Shown piece after piece: positions 1-8,673 of a stretch of 36,605 bases of DNA. Both the position numbers and the translations under genes were made by a program. Position 1 is the first letter of the stretch. Every line of letters starts with the position of its first letter. The notes beneath the pieces are model-generated. The model did no database searches. It had not been told where the DNA came from and saw only the letters and a list, made by a program, of their open reading frames with translations. Source of the stretch: JBHPGW01 sp042569785 (lineage in GTDB: Bacteria; Planctomycetota; Phycisphaerae; Sedimentisphaerales; Anaerobacaceae). The DNA lies in the NCBI GenBank assembly GCA_042569785.1, contig JBHPGW010000027.1, positions 1 through 36,605 on the forward strand. Reading direction: 5' to 3'.

Positions 1-788
1 CTTTTGCTCAAATGTAGCAATAGGCCATTACAAGCCATAATATCAATGTTTCGCAGATTGCGTCTGAGATAACAGAGTTGTTTGCTAATTGCTTTGCGGA
101 CTTTCTTGTAACCAGGCCTTTTCTGTTTGGCAACCACAAGATAATCTTTGCGTCCCTTCTGGCGATATGTACGTGGCTTGGTCGTTTGTCCAACTAAAGG
201 AGCGTGCATCGTGTCGATTATCGCTTCGGTTTGTTCTCTGGCTTTGTTAAGCAGATTCAAGTCTGTCGGATACGCAACATCTGCGGGGGTACATGTTGCA
301 TCAACGATCAATTTACCTTTATTCGAAGGCTGTTCGTCATCGTTGCCAGGAGACCGTTTATCTTGTGATTCATCGTTGGTCTCTAAAGCACTACGAACTA
401 TTGACTCGTTGATCTGGGCAAGTGTGTTTTTGTTAAAACGTTTTCTGAAATGCGTCATTAATGAATGGTCAAAAGGTACTTCATCTTTGTACTCTGAAAA
501 ACCAAGAAAGTATTGCAGATAAGGGTTCTCTGCGATCTGTAGTACCGTCTCACGATCTGTTGTGCCAAGGCGTTCTTTGATAATAAGTGAGCCGAGTGCG
601 ATGCGTGCCGACTTGGCCGGACAACCAGCTTTGTTGTCAGAGAAATTGGCTGAATACTGCTGTTCTATTTGCTGGAAGGGAATTTGTTTCGATAGTATTA
701 CCCATCGGTTATCGCTTCTGAGTTTTCCGCCGAAAGGCAAATAGAAATTCTCAAACTTTAGCTGATTTGTGTCGTTTTTTCGATACAT
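1..788 (-). CDS. IS5-family DDE transposase (DUF772 N-terminal type), partial
   Basis: This is the first 262 codons of a transposase that continues beyond the window; I translated the frame codon by codon and found no stop. It begins MYRKNDTNQLKFENFYLPFG at the ATG at 788. It contains the helical N-terminal block typical of InsH/DUF772 transposases (residues about 20-130, including SARIALGSLIIKERLGTTDR and NPYLQYFLGF). The first catalytic Asp region follows as KLIVDATCTPADVAYPTDL near residues 155-175. A basic linker comes next (KPRTYRQKGRKDYL). Family members are roughly 450-500 residues, so about half is visible. An almost ideal promoter lies 60 bp upstream. The copy looks intact as far as it can be seen. 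The subgroup (IS5 versus IS1182-like) cannot be fixed from half a protein. Confidence 0.88.
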   Translation of the reverse strand, partial: MYRKNDTNQLKFENFYLPFGGKLRSDNRWVILSKQIPFQQIEQQYSANFSDNKAGCPAKSARIALGSLIIKERLGTTDRETVLQIAENPYLQYFLGFSEYKDEVPFDHSLMTHFRKRFNKNTLAQINESIVRSALETNDESQDKRSPGNDDEQPSNKGKLIVDATCTPADVAYPTDLNLLNKAREQTEAIIDTMHAPLVGQTTKPRTYRQKGRKDYLVVAKQKRPGYKKVRKAISKQLCYLRRNLRNIDIMACNGLLLHLSK

Positions 789-848
789 CCGTGTTCTCCA
801 AGTGCAAGCGTTTTAGCTCATTTAAAGTAAAATCCGTTCACTTGGCAC

Positions 849-877
849 ATTATACACAGAATGTATCTATTTGTAAA
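849..877 (-). promoter_or_regulatory. Sigma70-type promoter of the IS transposase
   Basis: On the minus strand a TTTACA -35 box (872-877) and a perfect TATAAT -10 box (849-854) are separated by 17 bp. The -10 box lies about 60 bp before the transposase ATG at 788. Confidence 0.65.
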
Positions 878-999
878 TAAAGAAGTTAAGTTTTATTCAG
901 CAAGCCCTAAGTAGAGCCGATTCTATCCATGGGAATAAGCATAAATCGGAAAGTTCATCTTGTTGATTTGATATCCACAGCGGATTCTTTCTGATAATA

Positions 1000-1830
1000 C
1001 TACCGGCTTGAGGCATTTTTCCAAGTTCTGCGGACAAACTTTACTGCTTCTGTCACACCTGCCTGGCCTTGATCGCTTGCCTCTTCGACACTAAACCAAC
1101 CTCCATAATTAAATTGTTTTAATTTCGAGAATATTGCACTAAAATCAACAATTCCTGTACCAATAATCACAGGGGCAAGCTTTTTTACCTCTTTTGTATC
1201 AGCGACATGAACACATATAACCCTGCCTATAACCTGCTCAAGAATAGGAATAGGATCGTCGCCATAAACAAGAGGATTTGCTGTGTCAAATAGTATGCCG
1301 ATGGATGTATCTTTTAACTTTTCAGCGATTTCAAGAAATATTTCTGTAGGCAAACAAAAATCCGGATAATCCCAAATACCGGGTTTTGAATGGTTTTCAA
1401 AAGCAAGTTTAATATCGCAACAGGATGTTTCTTCAGAAAGCCGCTTAAGTGCCTCGACTGCCCAGACAAAACCTTTATCACGGCTTGTCTCAGGATGAGC
1501 CTGTCCCGCTGTTATACGAACCATTTTAGCACCGAGCTGACAAGCGGCTATAATCTCTTTTTTAGTTTTGGAAAGCTGTCTTTTTCGTTCATCGCTGTCA
1601 GGATGTGTAAAATCGGGGTAGGTATTTACCACCGCCAAATCCAAATCAGAAGATTCTATTTTCTTTTTAATACCTTTTAAATATTCAGACTCAGTTGATT
1701 TTAACAGTAATACACTTAAATCAATTCCATCAAGCTCTAAACTTTTAGCTTCTTGAACCCACTGCGGAATGGTCATTTTATTCTGAATTATAGAACTAAA
1801 ATAAGATACCGGCAAACAGCTTAGTTTCAT
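1000..1830 (-). CDS. Sugar phosphate isomerase/epimerase (AP endonuclease family 2 TIM barrel)
   Basis: A 276-residue cytosolic TIM-barrel protein of the xylose isomerase-like/AP endonuclease 2 superfamily, whose members isomerise or epimerise keto-sugars with a divalent metal. The expected metal ligands are visible in order: E145 (LAFENH), D182 (ILFDTAN), H208 (CVHVAD) and E249/E250 (FSVEEAS). Length fits the family. The ATG at 1830 has an AGGA ribosome-binding site 7 nt upstream. It is the last gene of the minus-strand operon, 33 bp after the dehydrogenase gene. Together with the zinc dehydrogenase it resembles the dehydrogenase/epimerase pairing of sugar-acid or inositol catabolism, but the substrate cannot be told from sequence. 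Family call is secure; the reaction is not. Confidence 0.85.
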   Translation of the reverse strand: MKLSCLPVSYFSSIIQNKMTIPQWVQEAKSLELDGIDLSVLLLKSTESEYLKGIKKKIESSDLDLAVVNTYPDFTHPDSDERKRQLSKTKKEIIAACQLGAKMVRITAGQAHPETSRDKGFVWAVEALKRLSEETSCCDIKLAFENHSKPGIWDYPDFCLPTEIFLEIAEKLKDTSIGILFDTANPLVYGDDPIPILEQVIGRVICVHVADTKEVKKLAPVIIGTGIVDFSAIFSKLKQFNYGGWFSVEEASDQGQAGVTEAVKFVRRTWKNASSR

Positions 1831-1863
1831 AACGGAGTCCTCTAATATTTACCCTGACCAGGT

Positions 1864-2898
1864 TCACTTATCCATATCAAATACCGCTTTGATGATTTCC
1901 TTGCTATTGTTCCTTATATACTCCAGAGCCTCAGATGCCTTATCCAGTGCGAATCTATGAGTTATGAGAGGCTCTACCTTTAACAGTCCTTTAGACATCA
2001 AATTCATAGCTACCGGCCAGAGTGCGGGCGCTCCGGTAGAACTTTTTAAAGTAAGTTCCTTCCATAAGAATTGATCGAGAGGAATGTTATTGACAGGCCC
2101 TTCAGGCAGACCAAAAATATGGATCCTTCCGCGTTTTGCCGCTAACGACAATGCTGATGCAAATGTTTCCGATTTACCTACAGCATCTATTACCACATTT
2201 GGCGCAGACGCAAGGGAAGCGATTGCTTCGTTCATATCTTCAGTGTGCGTATTGATTACTTTATCAGCGCCCAGCTCAATCGCAAGATCAAGACGACGTT
2301 TTCTGTGTCCTGAGACAATTACCTTTGATGCACCTTTGAGAATGGCAAGCTGTACCATAATTAGACTTGATGGGCCGTCACCCAGAATTAATACAATATC
2401 ACCTGCCTCTATTTTAACTGCTTCTATGGCAGCCATAGGGCAATTCAATATACAGCCGGCTCCCGCCTCTAAGAAGTTCACTGTTTCGGGTAGTGTGTAT
2501 AAGTTTTCCACAGGAGCCACAACATATTCAGCCCAGCCACCGTCAATATTGACACCCAATTCACAAGTTCCCTTCTCACAAAGTTGTGGTTGTCCGGATA
2601 AACAGTACTTGCATTCGTTGCATCCAATATACGAATCACATCCCACGCGATCGCCAATAAGTTTCTTATCTACACCCTTGCCAACTTCAACGATCCGTCC
2701 GGAAAATTCGTGGCCAATAACCAGTGGAGGCTTTGCTTCTGGGTGTTTTCCGCCTAAAATATGCAAATCCGTGCCGCATATACCAGCTGCTTTAATTTCC
2801 AAAAGCACCTTTCCCGCACCGGGTAGTGGAATTGGTCTTTCTTCGATTTGAACTTTGTTAATATCTGTCCATACGGCAGCTTTATATTTAGAAGCCAT
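1864..2898 (-). CDS. Zinc-dependent MDR-family alcohol/polyol dehydrogenase
   Basis: A 344-residue medium-chain dehydrogenase of the sorbitol/threonine dehydrogenase type, oxidising a secondary alcohol on a sugar or polyol with NAD(P). The GroES-like domain carries the catalytic zinc ligands C41 (AGICGTDLH) and H63-E64 (GHEFSG). The structural zinc site has four cysteines at about 93, 96, 99 and 107. The Rossmann domain begins near residue 168 with ILGDGPSSL. The residues after beta-2 (SGHRKRR) are basic, which may mean a preference for NADP. The ATG is preceded by GGAG at 7 nt. It sits 46 bp after the lactonase gene in the operon. Family is clear; substrate unknown, with polyols, hexonates and keto-gluconate-type acids all possible. 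Confidence 0.88.
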   Translation of the reverse strand: MASKYKAAVWTDINKVQIEERPIPLPGAGKVLLEIKAAGICGTDLHILGGKHPEAKPPLVIGHEFSGRIVEVGKGVDKKLIGDRVGCDSYIGCNECKYCLSGQPQLCEKGTCELGVNIDGGWAEYVVAPVENLYTLPETVNFLEAGAGCILNCPMAAIEAVKIEAGDIVLILGDGPSSLIMVQLAILKGASKVIVSGHRKRRLDLAIELGADKVINTHTEDMNEAIASLASAPNVVIDAVGKSETFASALSLAAKRGRIHIFGLPEGPVNNIPLDQFLWKELTLKSSTGAPALWPVAMNLMSKGLLKVEPLITHRFALDKASEALEYIRNNSKEIIKAVFDMDK

Positions 2899-2944
2899 CT
2901 CAAAACTCCTGTCTTTTAGGGACTGTCATTATTTCCTTTATTTA

Positions 2945-3859
2945 TCACAATACTTCGCTATTTGAGGGGTTCAAATTTGCTACATGTTCGGGCCTGCCTT
3001 GTACGTCCAATAGAATTCGGTAGAGTTGTCCACCCATTGGGGCGGTCGAATCAAAACCAGGCGGTGTAAGATCACTATTCCAATATTCGCCGGCGGTAGT
3101 AATGTAAAGTTCGTTGAGGTTTGCTCCGCCGAAAATCACACTTGAGACTTGTTTGACAGGCATTGCTATCCTTTGCCTGACTTTTCCATTGGTGTCATAG
3201 CACACGACTTGACTACCATACCATTGAGCACTCCAGAGATATCCCCTGGCGTCAACAGTTAAACCATCTGGAATTCCCTCATTGCCAGGAACTTCTACTA
3301 ATATTCTTTTGTTTGATAGATCACCCGTTTTCTCATCTGCGTCATAGGCATAAATGCGACGTTTTGCTGAATCGGTATAATATAGCACGCGATTATCAGG
3401 GCTAAAGGCAAGGCCATTAGAAAGCTCTATATTCTCATCCAGGATACGGATCGAACAATCGGTATCTATCAGGTAGAGCCTGCCTGTTTTTTCAAGGCCG
3501 TTGGCGCCCCAGTACATAGTACCGGCATAGATACGTCCTTTCGGGCCGGTAATCATATCGTTGAAGCAAAGTAATTCGCCATCATATTCAGTAACGATGG
3601 CTTTATAATTATCTTTATTGTGCCATAGGAACAAGCCTTTTTCTCCTGCGAAAATAAGTCCTCCATCGTGATTAAGTGCAACACTTGAAACGGCTAAATC
3701 TCGACTGATTATCTTTTTTATACTCTTGAGGACGGAGAACTGGTATACTAATGAGTTGTCTATATCTACCCATATTAGCCTGTCTTCAAGAGAGTCCCAG
3801 ACAGGTCCTTCACCCGTATAATTATTATCATTCGCAATTATCTCAAGTTCAGAAAACAT
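2945..3859 (-). CDS. SMP-30/gluconolactonase family lactonase
   Basis: A 304-residue six-bladed beta-propeller of the SMP-30/regucalcin/gluconolactonase family, which hydrolyses sugar lactones to acids with one divalent metal. All four usual metal ligands can be placed: E17 (TGEGPVW), N100 (CFNDM), N148 (LSNGLAF) and D198 (IPDGLTVD). No signal peptide is seen, so it is probably cytosolic. It starts 32 bp after the aldehyde dehydrogenase stop. Its ATG has only a weak ribosome-binding site, so expression may rely on the upstream gene. A lactonase next to a sugar or polyol dehydrogenase is the classical pair for oxidising an aldose to an aldonate, which suggests consecutive steps here (inference). 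Confidence 0.87.
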   Translation of the reverse strand: MFSELEIIANDNNYTGEGPVWDSLEDRLIWVDIDNSLVYQFSVLKSIKKIISRDLAVSSVALNHDGGLIFAGEKGLFLWHNKDNYKAIVTEYDGELLCFNDMITGPKGRIYAGTMYWGANGLEKTGRLYLIDTDCSIRILDENIELSNGLAFSPDNRVLYYTDSAKRRIYAYDADEKTGDLSNKRILVEVPGNEGIPDGLTVDARGYLWSAQWYGSQVVCYDTNGKVRQRIAMPVKQVSSVIFGGANLNELYITTAGEYWNSDLTPPGFDSTAPMGGQLYRILLDVQGRPEHVANLNPSNSEVL

Positions 3860-3891
3860 AGTGATTGAGCCATATTTAGAGAAAAATTTTG

Positions 3892-5373
3892 TTAATCTTC
3901 AGGCCAGTAGCGTTCTGTAATAGTTTTGTCCTCAGTGAAAAATTCTATTATCGCTCTGCCCTGAGCCTTAATATCCGCATACTGAGATTCTTTCATTCCA
4001 CCAAAAGGCAGGTAGGCTACCGGTGCAGGGATGCCGACATTAATGCCTATCATGCCACATTCGGCTTCCAGCTTGAATTTTCGTGCCCAGTAACCATTTT
4101 GAGTATAAATTGAAGCGCCGTTGCCGTACTGATGGTTATTAATAATCTCAATAGCTTCATCAAGAGTATCAGCCTTTAGTATGACAACCACCGGGCCGAA
4201 TATCTCTGTATTGTGAATTTCCATACCAGGTTTAACATCAGTAAAAACTGTTGGGCCAACAAAATGGCCTTTCTCGGAGCCTTCAACGACCAAATTTCTG
4301 CCGTCAAGTGCCAGTGTTGCCCCTTCCTTTACGCCCGTTTCTATCATCTCCAGGATGAACTTTTTGCTTTTGGCTGAAATGACCGGCCCCATAACCATTT
4401 GTTCATCGGCAACCTTGGGATCCAAAGGGTCCGCAACGATTACTTCCTTAGAGGCCTTTACAAAGTCCCTGCAGACCTTTTTATACATCTCATCGCCAAC
4501 AGCGACGATAGCCGATGATGCCATACATCTTTGCCCAGCACAGCCATAGCATGAGGATACCATATTGCGTATCATCTCATCCATCTTGGTATCCGGCATG
4601 GCAACCAAATGATTTTTGGCGGCCCCCATTCCCTGGAAGCGTTTGTTGGCTTTTGCGCATTTTTCGGCGATAATCTTTACCGTAGTCGTTGAACCCACCA
4701 GTGACACACCTCTTACCTTGGGATGGGTCATAAAGGCATCCGCTACAGTCCTGTCGCCATTGACAAGATTAAATACGCCCGGAGGAAATCCGCACTGGTC
4801 AATAAATTCGGTAATAAGCTGCATTGTCATCGGTACCTGCTTCGAGGCCTTTACTACATAAGTATTGCCTGTAGCTAATGCGTAGGGCAAAAACCAGAAT
4901 GGCACCATAGCAGGGAAGTTAAACGGTGCTATCATCGCAAATACACCTATAGGAAGTTTTATAACTTCGCCATCGATACCGAAAGAGGCTCCTATTAATT
5001 TATCACCCTGCTGAAGGACCGGCATTCCGCAGGCCACTTCCACATTTTCATAGATTCTTTTCATCTCCGCCCTTGCGTCAGAAATAGATTTGCCCATCTC
5101 CCTTACAAGAACTCTTGCTACATTATCTTCGTTTTCACGAAGTATGGTCGAAAGCTTATACAGAGGCTCAATCCTTCTTGCTACTGGTGTCGGCCCCCAT
5201 GTCTTGTACGCTTCTGCCGCTGCATCAATCGCACGATTCGTCTCTTCCGTTGTCGAAAAAGGAGACTGAGCTATGATTTGGCCTGTACTCGGGTTCTCCA
5301 CATCAATATAGCCATTATTTTCAGGTTCGACCCACTTGCCGTTGATATAATTCTTTAAAACCACCATACTCAT
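3892..5373 (-). CDS. mmsA: CoA-acylating (methyl)malonate-semialdehyde dehydrogenase-like protein
   Basis: An aldehyde dehydrogenase superfamily protein of 493 residues, closest in pattern to MmsA/IolA, which oxidises malonate or methylmalonate semialdehyde to acetyl- or propionyl-CoA. The catalytic cysteine is C283 in CAGQRCMAS. The cofactor segment MGAAKNHLVAMPD matches the MmsA-type GGAKNH block with one G-to-A change, and the C-terminus has FGGMKESQYADIKAQG. I use the ATG at 5373, preceded by GGAG 6 nt away. The frame is open 60 nt further upstream, but that extension would overlap the transaldolase gene and has no ribosome-binding site. With the class III aminotransferase it could finish degradation of a beta-amino acid-derived semialdehyde. 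A different aldehyde substrate, such as one released by the neighbouring aldolase, is equally possible. Confidence 0.82.
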   Translation of the reverse strand: MSMVVLKNYINGKWVEPENNGYIDVENPSTGQIIAQSPFSTTEETNRAIDAAAEAYKTWGPTPVARRIEPLYKLSTILRENEDNVARVLVREMGKSISDARAEMKRIYENVEVACGMPVLQQGDKLIGASFGIDGEVIKLPIGVFAMIAPFNFPAMVPFWFLPYALATGNTYVVKASKQVPMTMQLITEFIDQCGFPPGVFNLVNGDRTVADAFMTHPKVRGVSLVGSTTTVKIIAEKCAKANKRFQGMGAAKNHLVAMPDTKMDEMIRNMVSSCYGCAGQRCMASSAIVAVGDEMYKKVCRDFVKASKEVIVADPLDPKVADEQMVMGPVISAKSKKFILEMIETGVKEGATLALDGRNLVVEGSEKGHFVGPTVFTDVKPGMEIHNTEIFGPVVVILKADTLDEAIEIINNHQYGNGASIYTQNGYWARKFKLEAECGMIGINVGIPAPVAYLPFGGMKESQYADIKAQGRAIIEFFTEDKTITERYWPED

Positions 5374-5413
5374 AATACACTCCAATCTAATTTCATTGTT
5401 CTTAATTGTTTTG

Positions 5414-6451
5414 TTATAATTTAAAACTCTCAAGTTGAGACCATCCTGCTAAGCTGAACTGTGTGAGAGTTCGCTGTGTGATTCCGAACGTAACAAATTC
5501 ATTAGGCTCCATACCGTCAGGCTCATAGGCACGAACAAATTCAGGGATTGTTTTTAGTCTTTTTATCACGTCAGGTGCTATTGGAACATCGATCTGATTT
5601 GGTTCTCTTGGCACTTCCGGCTGGAGCAGCAACTCTTGATATTTTGGATGGATCGACATGATCAGCTCTGCTCCGGTTAATCCTTCCATGTGGTGTGTCC
5701 CTCGCAGAGCGGCGACGAGCAATGTAGCAGGATAACCCTCTTCTTTATATATTGAATACGCCCGCTTGCTGATAGCTAAACCTGCCTGTCGAATATCGGA
5801 TTCGCTAATGTTGGCTTTGTTGTCGTTGGCAACATCTCTGAGATAATCATCGATCCTGCCGATCATTATTACAGCAAAACACTCTCCTGGTTTTTTACCA
5901 GCCTTGATTGCCCTTGCTATGCCTTTCTTGTGGCGATTTGCTATAGCTATTACCTGGGGTACCGTAAAACTGACAGTACCGGTAACGGTAATTCCATCGG
6001 CAACACATTCTTCCATGGCATCCAGTCCCGCAGCAGTTACAGGGAACTTAACCGCAATATTGGGTGCCCAGGAATTGAAGCGTTTACCCATAGCTATCAT
6101 AGCCTCTGTATCGGCAGCTATAGCAGGATTAACCTGAGCACAAACATAACCTGATTTTCCCTTTGTCTCCTTGTGTACAGATTCAAATTCGGCAGCCGTA
6201 TTAGTAACTATATGTTCAAGAATAGCCTCGGCCTGTTGTTCAGGTTCCAAATTCCGTGGTATTGAACTCAGTTTATCCCCCCAGAAAGCTCTGGAATTGC
6301 TTATTGTTTTGGCGGCTAACACCGGATTGGTAGTAGCGCCACATGCTTTGTGAAAAATTCCCTGTTTTAGTTCGACCGGGTCAGCCGAGTCGTGCCACCA
6401 TGTAGTTGGCGTTTCACTAACAAGCCATTGCAAATAACTTTGTTCTGCCAT
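5414..6451 (-). CDS. Transaldolase-family aldolase
   Basis: A 345-residue class I aldolase of the transaldolase family. The Schiff-base lysine is K135 in NIAVKFPVTAAGL, and the N-terminal strand carries the family motif ATTNPVL (39-45). It is longer than fructose-6-phosphate aldolases (about 220 residues) and diverges from housekeeping transaldolases in the C-terminal half, so it is probably a pathway-specific aldolase rather than the pentose-phosphate enzyme. The ATG at 6451 has AGGAG 6 nt upstream. It lies between the methyltransferase remnant and the aldehyde dehydrogenase, 40 bp from the latter. An aldolase directly before an aldehyde dehydrogenase suggests that the released aldehyde is oxidised next (inference). 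Substrate unknown. Confidence 0.82.
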   Translation of the reverse strand: MAEQSYLQWLVSETPTTWWHDSADPVELKQGIFHKACGATTNPVLAAKTISNSRAFWGDKLSSIPRNLEPEQQAEAILEHIVTNTAAEFESVHKETKGKSGYVCAQVNPAIAADTEAMIAMGKRFNSWAPNIAVKFPVTAAGLDAMEECVADGITVTGTVSFTVPQVIAIANRHKKGIARAIKAGKKPGECFAVIMIGRIDDYLRDVANDNKANISESDIRQAGLAISKRAYSIYKEEGYPATLLVAALRGTHHMEGLTGAELIMSIHPKYQELLLQPEVPREPNQIDVPIAPDVIKRLKTIPEFVRAYEPDGMEPNEFVTFGITQRTLTQFSLAGWSQLESFKL

Positions 6452-6515
6452 ATTAAACTCCTGATAAAAAATAACAATTCTGAACTTAAACTTAATTTAA
6501 CAGTTATGCTTCGTT

Positions 6516-6703
6516 TTAGTGCTCAACTTTTTTGACTATATCATAAATCTTATTGGCAATCTCCGGCTCAATAGGTTGCTTTGGTGCTTGGCTTAGAATT
6601 TCTTTTGCTTTTTCTGCCGCTCTTCGTCTAAAATACGCCTTGATTCCTGATCTATAAGGCTTATTTCTTCCTGAGATAGAACTTCAAAATATTGTGGTTT
6701 CAT
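6516..6703 (-). pseudogene. Remnant of an MttB-family methyltransferase gene (internal deletion plus frameshift)
   Basis: Two pieces of one protein in different frames fill the gap between the cupin and transaldolase genes. The first starts at the ATG at 6703 and reads MKPQYFEVLSQEEISLIDQE then SRRILDE, like the N-terminus of trimethylamine methyltransferase (MttB) family proteins, before stopping at 6593. From about 6625 another frame reads RRAAEKAKEILSQAPKQPIE and ends in IVKKVEH at 6516, like the C-terminal helix of the same family. About 420 residues between them are missing, so this is a deletion scar and not a small gene. It suggests the operon once included a corrinoid-type methyltransferase or its non-pyrrolysine relative. 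Family assignment rests on pattern recognition only. Confidence 0.6.
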
Positions 6704-6744
6704 ATTACTTCCCTAATCAAAAGTCCTTCCTCGTTGTTATACTG

Positions 6745-7116
6745 CTAATCCTTGTTTTTAATAATTGCAGCTTCTCTTCCCGGAGGACTCAATACCCAGA
6801 GTACCTTTAAGATTTCACTACTATTATTGATAAGTTGGTGTACTATTCCAGGTTGTCCCCAGACAATAGTTCCCGGCACTAATTCTTCTACTTCTCCTCC
6901 GACCCTGATACGACCGCAGCCGGAAACCACATAAAACATCTCACCTTCATGGTGCTTATGATCATCAGATTTTCCTCCAGCCGGCAGAATAGTCAAGCCT
7001 GCAGCTATAGAAGTAACCTCAGAATTGAGTATGGGTGAAAGAAGAACCTTAAGCGTACGTTTAAAAGGTTCTGCCACCTTCATTTCAACAGCATTATTTT
7101 CATGGCAAATTATCAT
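6745..7116 (-). CDS. Small single-domain cupin protein
   Basis: A 123-residue cupin, a one-domain beta-barrel that usually binds a metal and either catalyses a small reaction or senses a ligand. The first cupin motif is SDDHKHHEGEM (50-60), giving H53, H55 and E59 as ligands; the second has PGIVHQL with H93. Its start codon overlaps the aminotransferase stop in an ATGA arrangement (7113-7116), so the two are translationally coupled. GGAG lies 7 nt before the ATG. Close coupling suggests it acts on the aminotransferase substrate or product, for example as an isomerase, dioxygenase or lyase. The fold alone does not decide this. Confidence 0.82.
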   Translation of the reverse strand: MIICHENNAVEMKVAEPFKRTLKVLLSPILNSEVTSIAAGLTILPAGGKSDDHKHHEGEMFYVVSGCGRIRVGGEVEELVPGTIVWGQPGIVHQLINNSSEILKVLWVLSPPGREAAIIKNKD

Positions 7117-8462
7117 ATTGAAACTCCAACTTCATTACTTACTTCAAATAACGTTTCTTCCAGTTTTTCGAGAAGAAAATCGATTTCAGCTTTGTTTATT
7201 ATTAAAGGCGGACATATTAGAACTCCGTCTCCCTTTTCTCCGTCAGCACACCCATTAACAGGATAAATAATAAGGCCCTTTGACATCGCCTTATGAATCA
7301 CACGACTGAATACTTTTTGGGAAGTGTCAAATGGAGCTTTTGTTTGCTTATCTTTCACAAATTCCATGCCCCACATAAGACCTTTACCTCTGACATCTCC
7401 AACAATAGGTATCTTATCCGCGATCCTCCTGAGACCTGCACTGAGGATAGGTTCTTTTTGTCGAGCCTGATCCATCAATTCATACTTTTCAATGTAATCC
7501 AGAACCGCCAATCCTACAGTTGCTGTGACCGGATGCGCATTGTAAGTATGTCCGCCAATATACGGTAACTTGGATTTAGCAAACGCCTCCCAGACCTTTT
7601 CTGTGATCAGTATTGCTGCCAGTGGAGCGTAACCACTTGAAAGTCCTTTGGCAAGTACGATCATATCAGGCTTAACATCCCAATGCTCAATAGCGGCAAA
7701 TTTTCCAGTTCGTCCAAGCCCGGTCATTATCTCATCCGCGATCCAAAGTACGTTGTGTCTGTCACATATCTCTCGGATTTTTGGATAATATTCAGCAACT
7801 GGCGTTACCGCAGCCGCAGCCGCTCCTACTATTGTTTCAGCAGTAAATGCAGAAATATATTCAGGCCCCTCTTGAATGATCACCCGTTCCAGATCCTTGG
7901 CGCACAGCAAACCGCATCCAGGATATTCTGCGTCAAATTCACATCGGTAACAGCAGGCAGGTACGATATGAGGAACACCCATCAGCATTGGCATTTGTAT
8001 GGCACGTCTGTTGGTTTTGCCCGAAACTGCGTCCGCGGCAAGAGTATTTCCATGAAATCCCTGCCACCGTGAGATTATCCTATATCTAGAAGGTTCTCCA
8101 TTGTATACATGATACTGCCGAGCTATTTTGAAAGCATTCTCCATCGCTTCGGAGCCGCCGGAGAGCAGCATTACCCTGGTATAACCTTTCGGAGCCAAGG
8201 CGAGCAACTTCTCTGAAAGATCAAGAGTTGGTTGATTTAGGAAATGTGCCGGAGGAACATAAGCTATTTGCCTGGCCTGTCTGGCCATCGCCTCAGCTAC
8301 TTCGACCACACCATGCCCTATACCGCTCACATTTGCTCCTGCACAAGCATCCAGATATTTTTTGCCATCCTGATCCCACAGCCAACAACCCTTTCCCTTA
8401 ACCGCTACAGGGTAATCTTTTTCCAAATCTCTCACAAAAAACTGATGTTCTTTTAATTTCAT
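7113..8462 (-). CDS. Class III pyridoxal-phosphate aminotransferase (omega-amino acid type)
   Basis: A 449-residue class III aminotransferase, moving an amino group from a terminal or beta-amino substrate to pyruvate or 2-oxoglutarate. The PLP lysine is K272 in VLAKGLSSGYAP, and the ring-nitrogen aspartate is D243 in IADEIMTGLGRTG. The phosphate-binding SGGSEAMENAFK lies at 101-112. A cysteine-rich insertion (CCYRCEF...CGLLC, about 170-187) resembles taurine/beta-alanine:pyruvate and adenosylmethionine-type aminotransferases. It is the first gene of the catabolic operon, preceded by AAGG, and overlaps the cupin gene by 4 nt. Beta-alanine, taurine or 4-aminobutyrate-like substrates are candidates. 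Pairing with an MmsA-like dehydrogenase favours a malonate-semialdehyde-type product, but this is inference. Confidence 0.88.
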   Translation of the reverse strand: MKLKEHQFFVRDLEKDYPVAVKGKGCWLWDQDGKKYLDACAGANVSGIGHGVVEVAEAMARQARQIAYVPPAHFLNQPTLDLSEKLLALAPKGYTRVMLLSGGSEAMENAFKIARQYHVYNGEPSRYRIISRWQGFHGNTLAADAVSGKTNRRAIQMPMLMGVPHIVPACCYRCEFDAEYPGCGLLCAKDLERVIIQEGPEYISAFTAETIVGAAAAAVTPVAEYYPKIREICDRHNVLWIADEIMTGLGRTGKFAAIEHWDVKPDMIVLAKGLSSGYAPLAAILITEKVWEAFAKSKLPYIGGHTYNAHPVTATVGLAVLDYIEKYELMDQARQKEPILSAGLRRIADKIPIVGDVRGKGLMWGMEFVKDKQTKAPFDTSQKVFSRVIHKAMSKGLIIYPVNGCADGEKGDGVLICPPLIINKAEIDFLLEKLEETLFEVSNEVGVSI

Positions 8463-8673
8463 CCTTTGAACCTTTCAAAATTCTCTATCTAAAGCGATGC
8501 GGATAATATCATGACTACTGTTATTTAGCTCAAAAGGCGGATTCAACTCCCAAGTGCAACTGAGTCAAATCCTGTTTCGTTATCCGGTTAATATTTTCCA
8601 TCGTTGAAAAAACGCTGCACTTCGATCTAAGATCAGCAAGCACAGAGTTGTTACCGATGATCAGCGACGAACA
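8463..8673. other. Intergenic region before the catabolic operon
   Basis: About 210 bp separates the pseudopilin gene from the aminotransferase gene. I see no reading frame and no convincing consensus promoter or hairpin. The operon promoter must lie here or further upstream, but I cannot point to it. Confidence 0.3.

Larger units (their letters stand above)
1..910 (-). mobile_element. IS5-type insertion sequence, cut by left window edge
   Basis: The block holds a transposase reading frame that runs off the left edge, with its promoter just upstream. The outer end is placed tentatively near 910. There the outward-facing sequence, read inward on the minus strand as TTAGGGCTTGCTGAATAAAA, could be the terminal inverted repeat. 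The other end lies outside the window, so neither the inverted repeat pair nor a target duplication can be verified. Confidence 0.7.

Noticed and set aside
2084..2851. A 255-codon plus-strand frame opposite the zinc dehydrogenase gene
   Set aside because: It is antisense to a gene with clear zinc-ligand motifs, and its own translation shows no family pattern.
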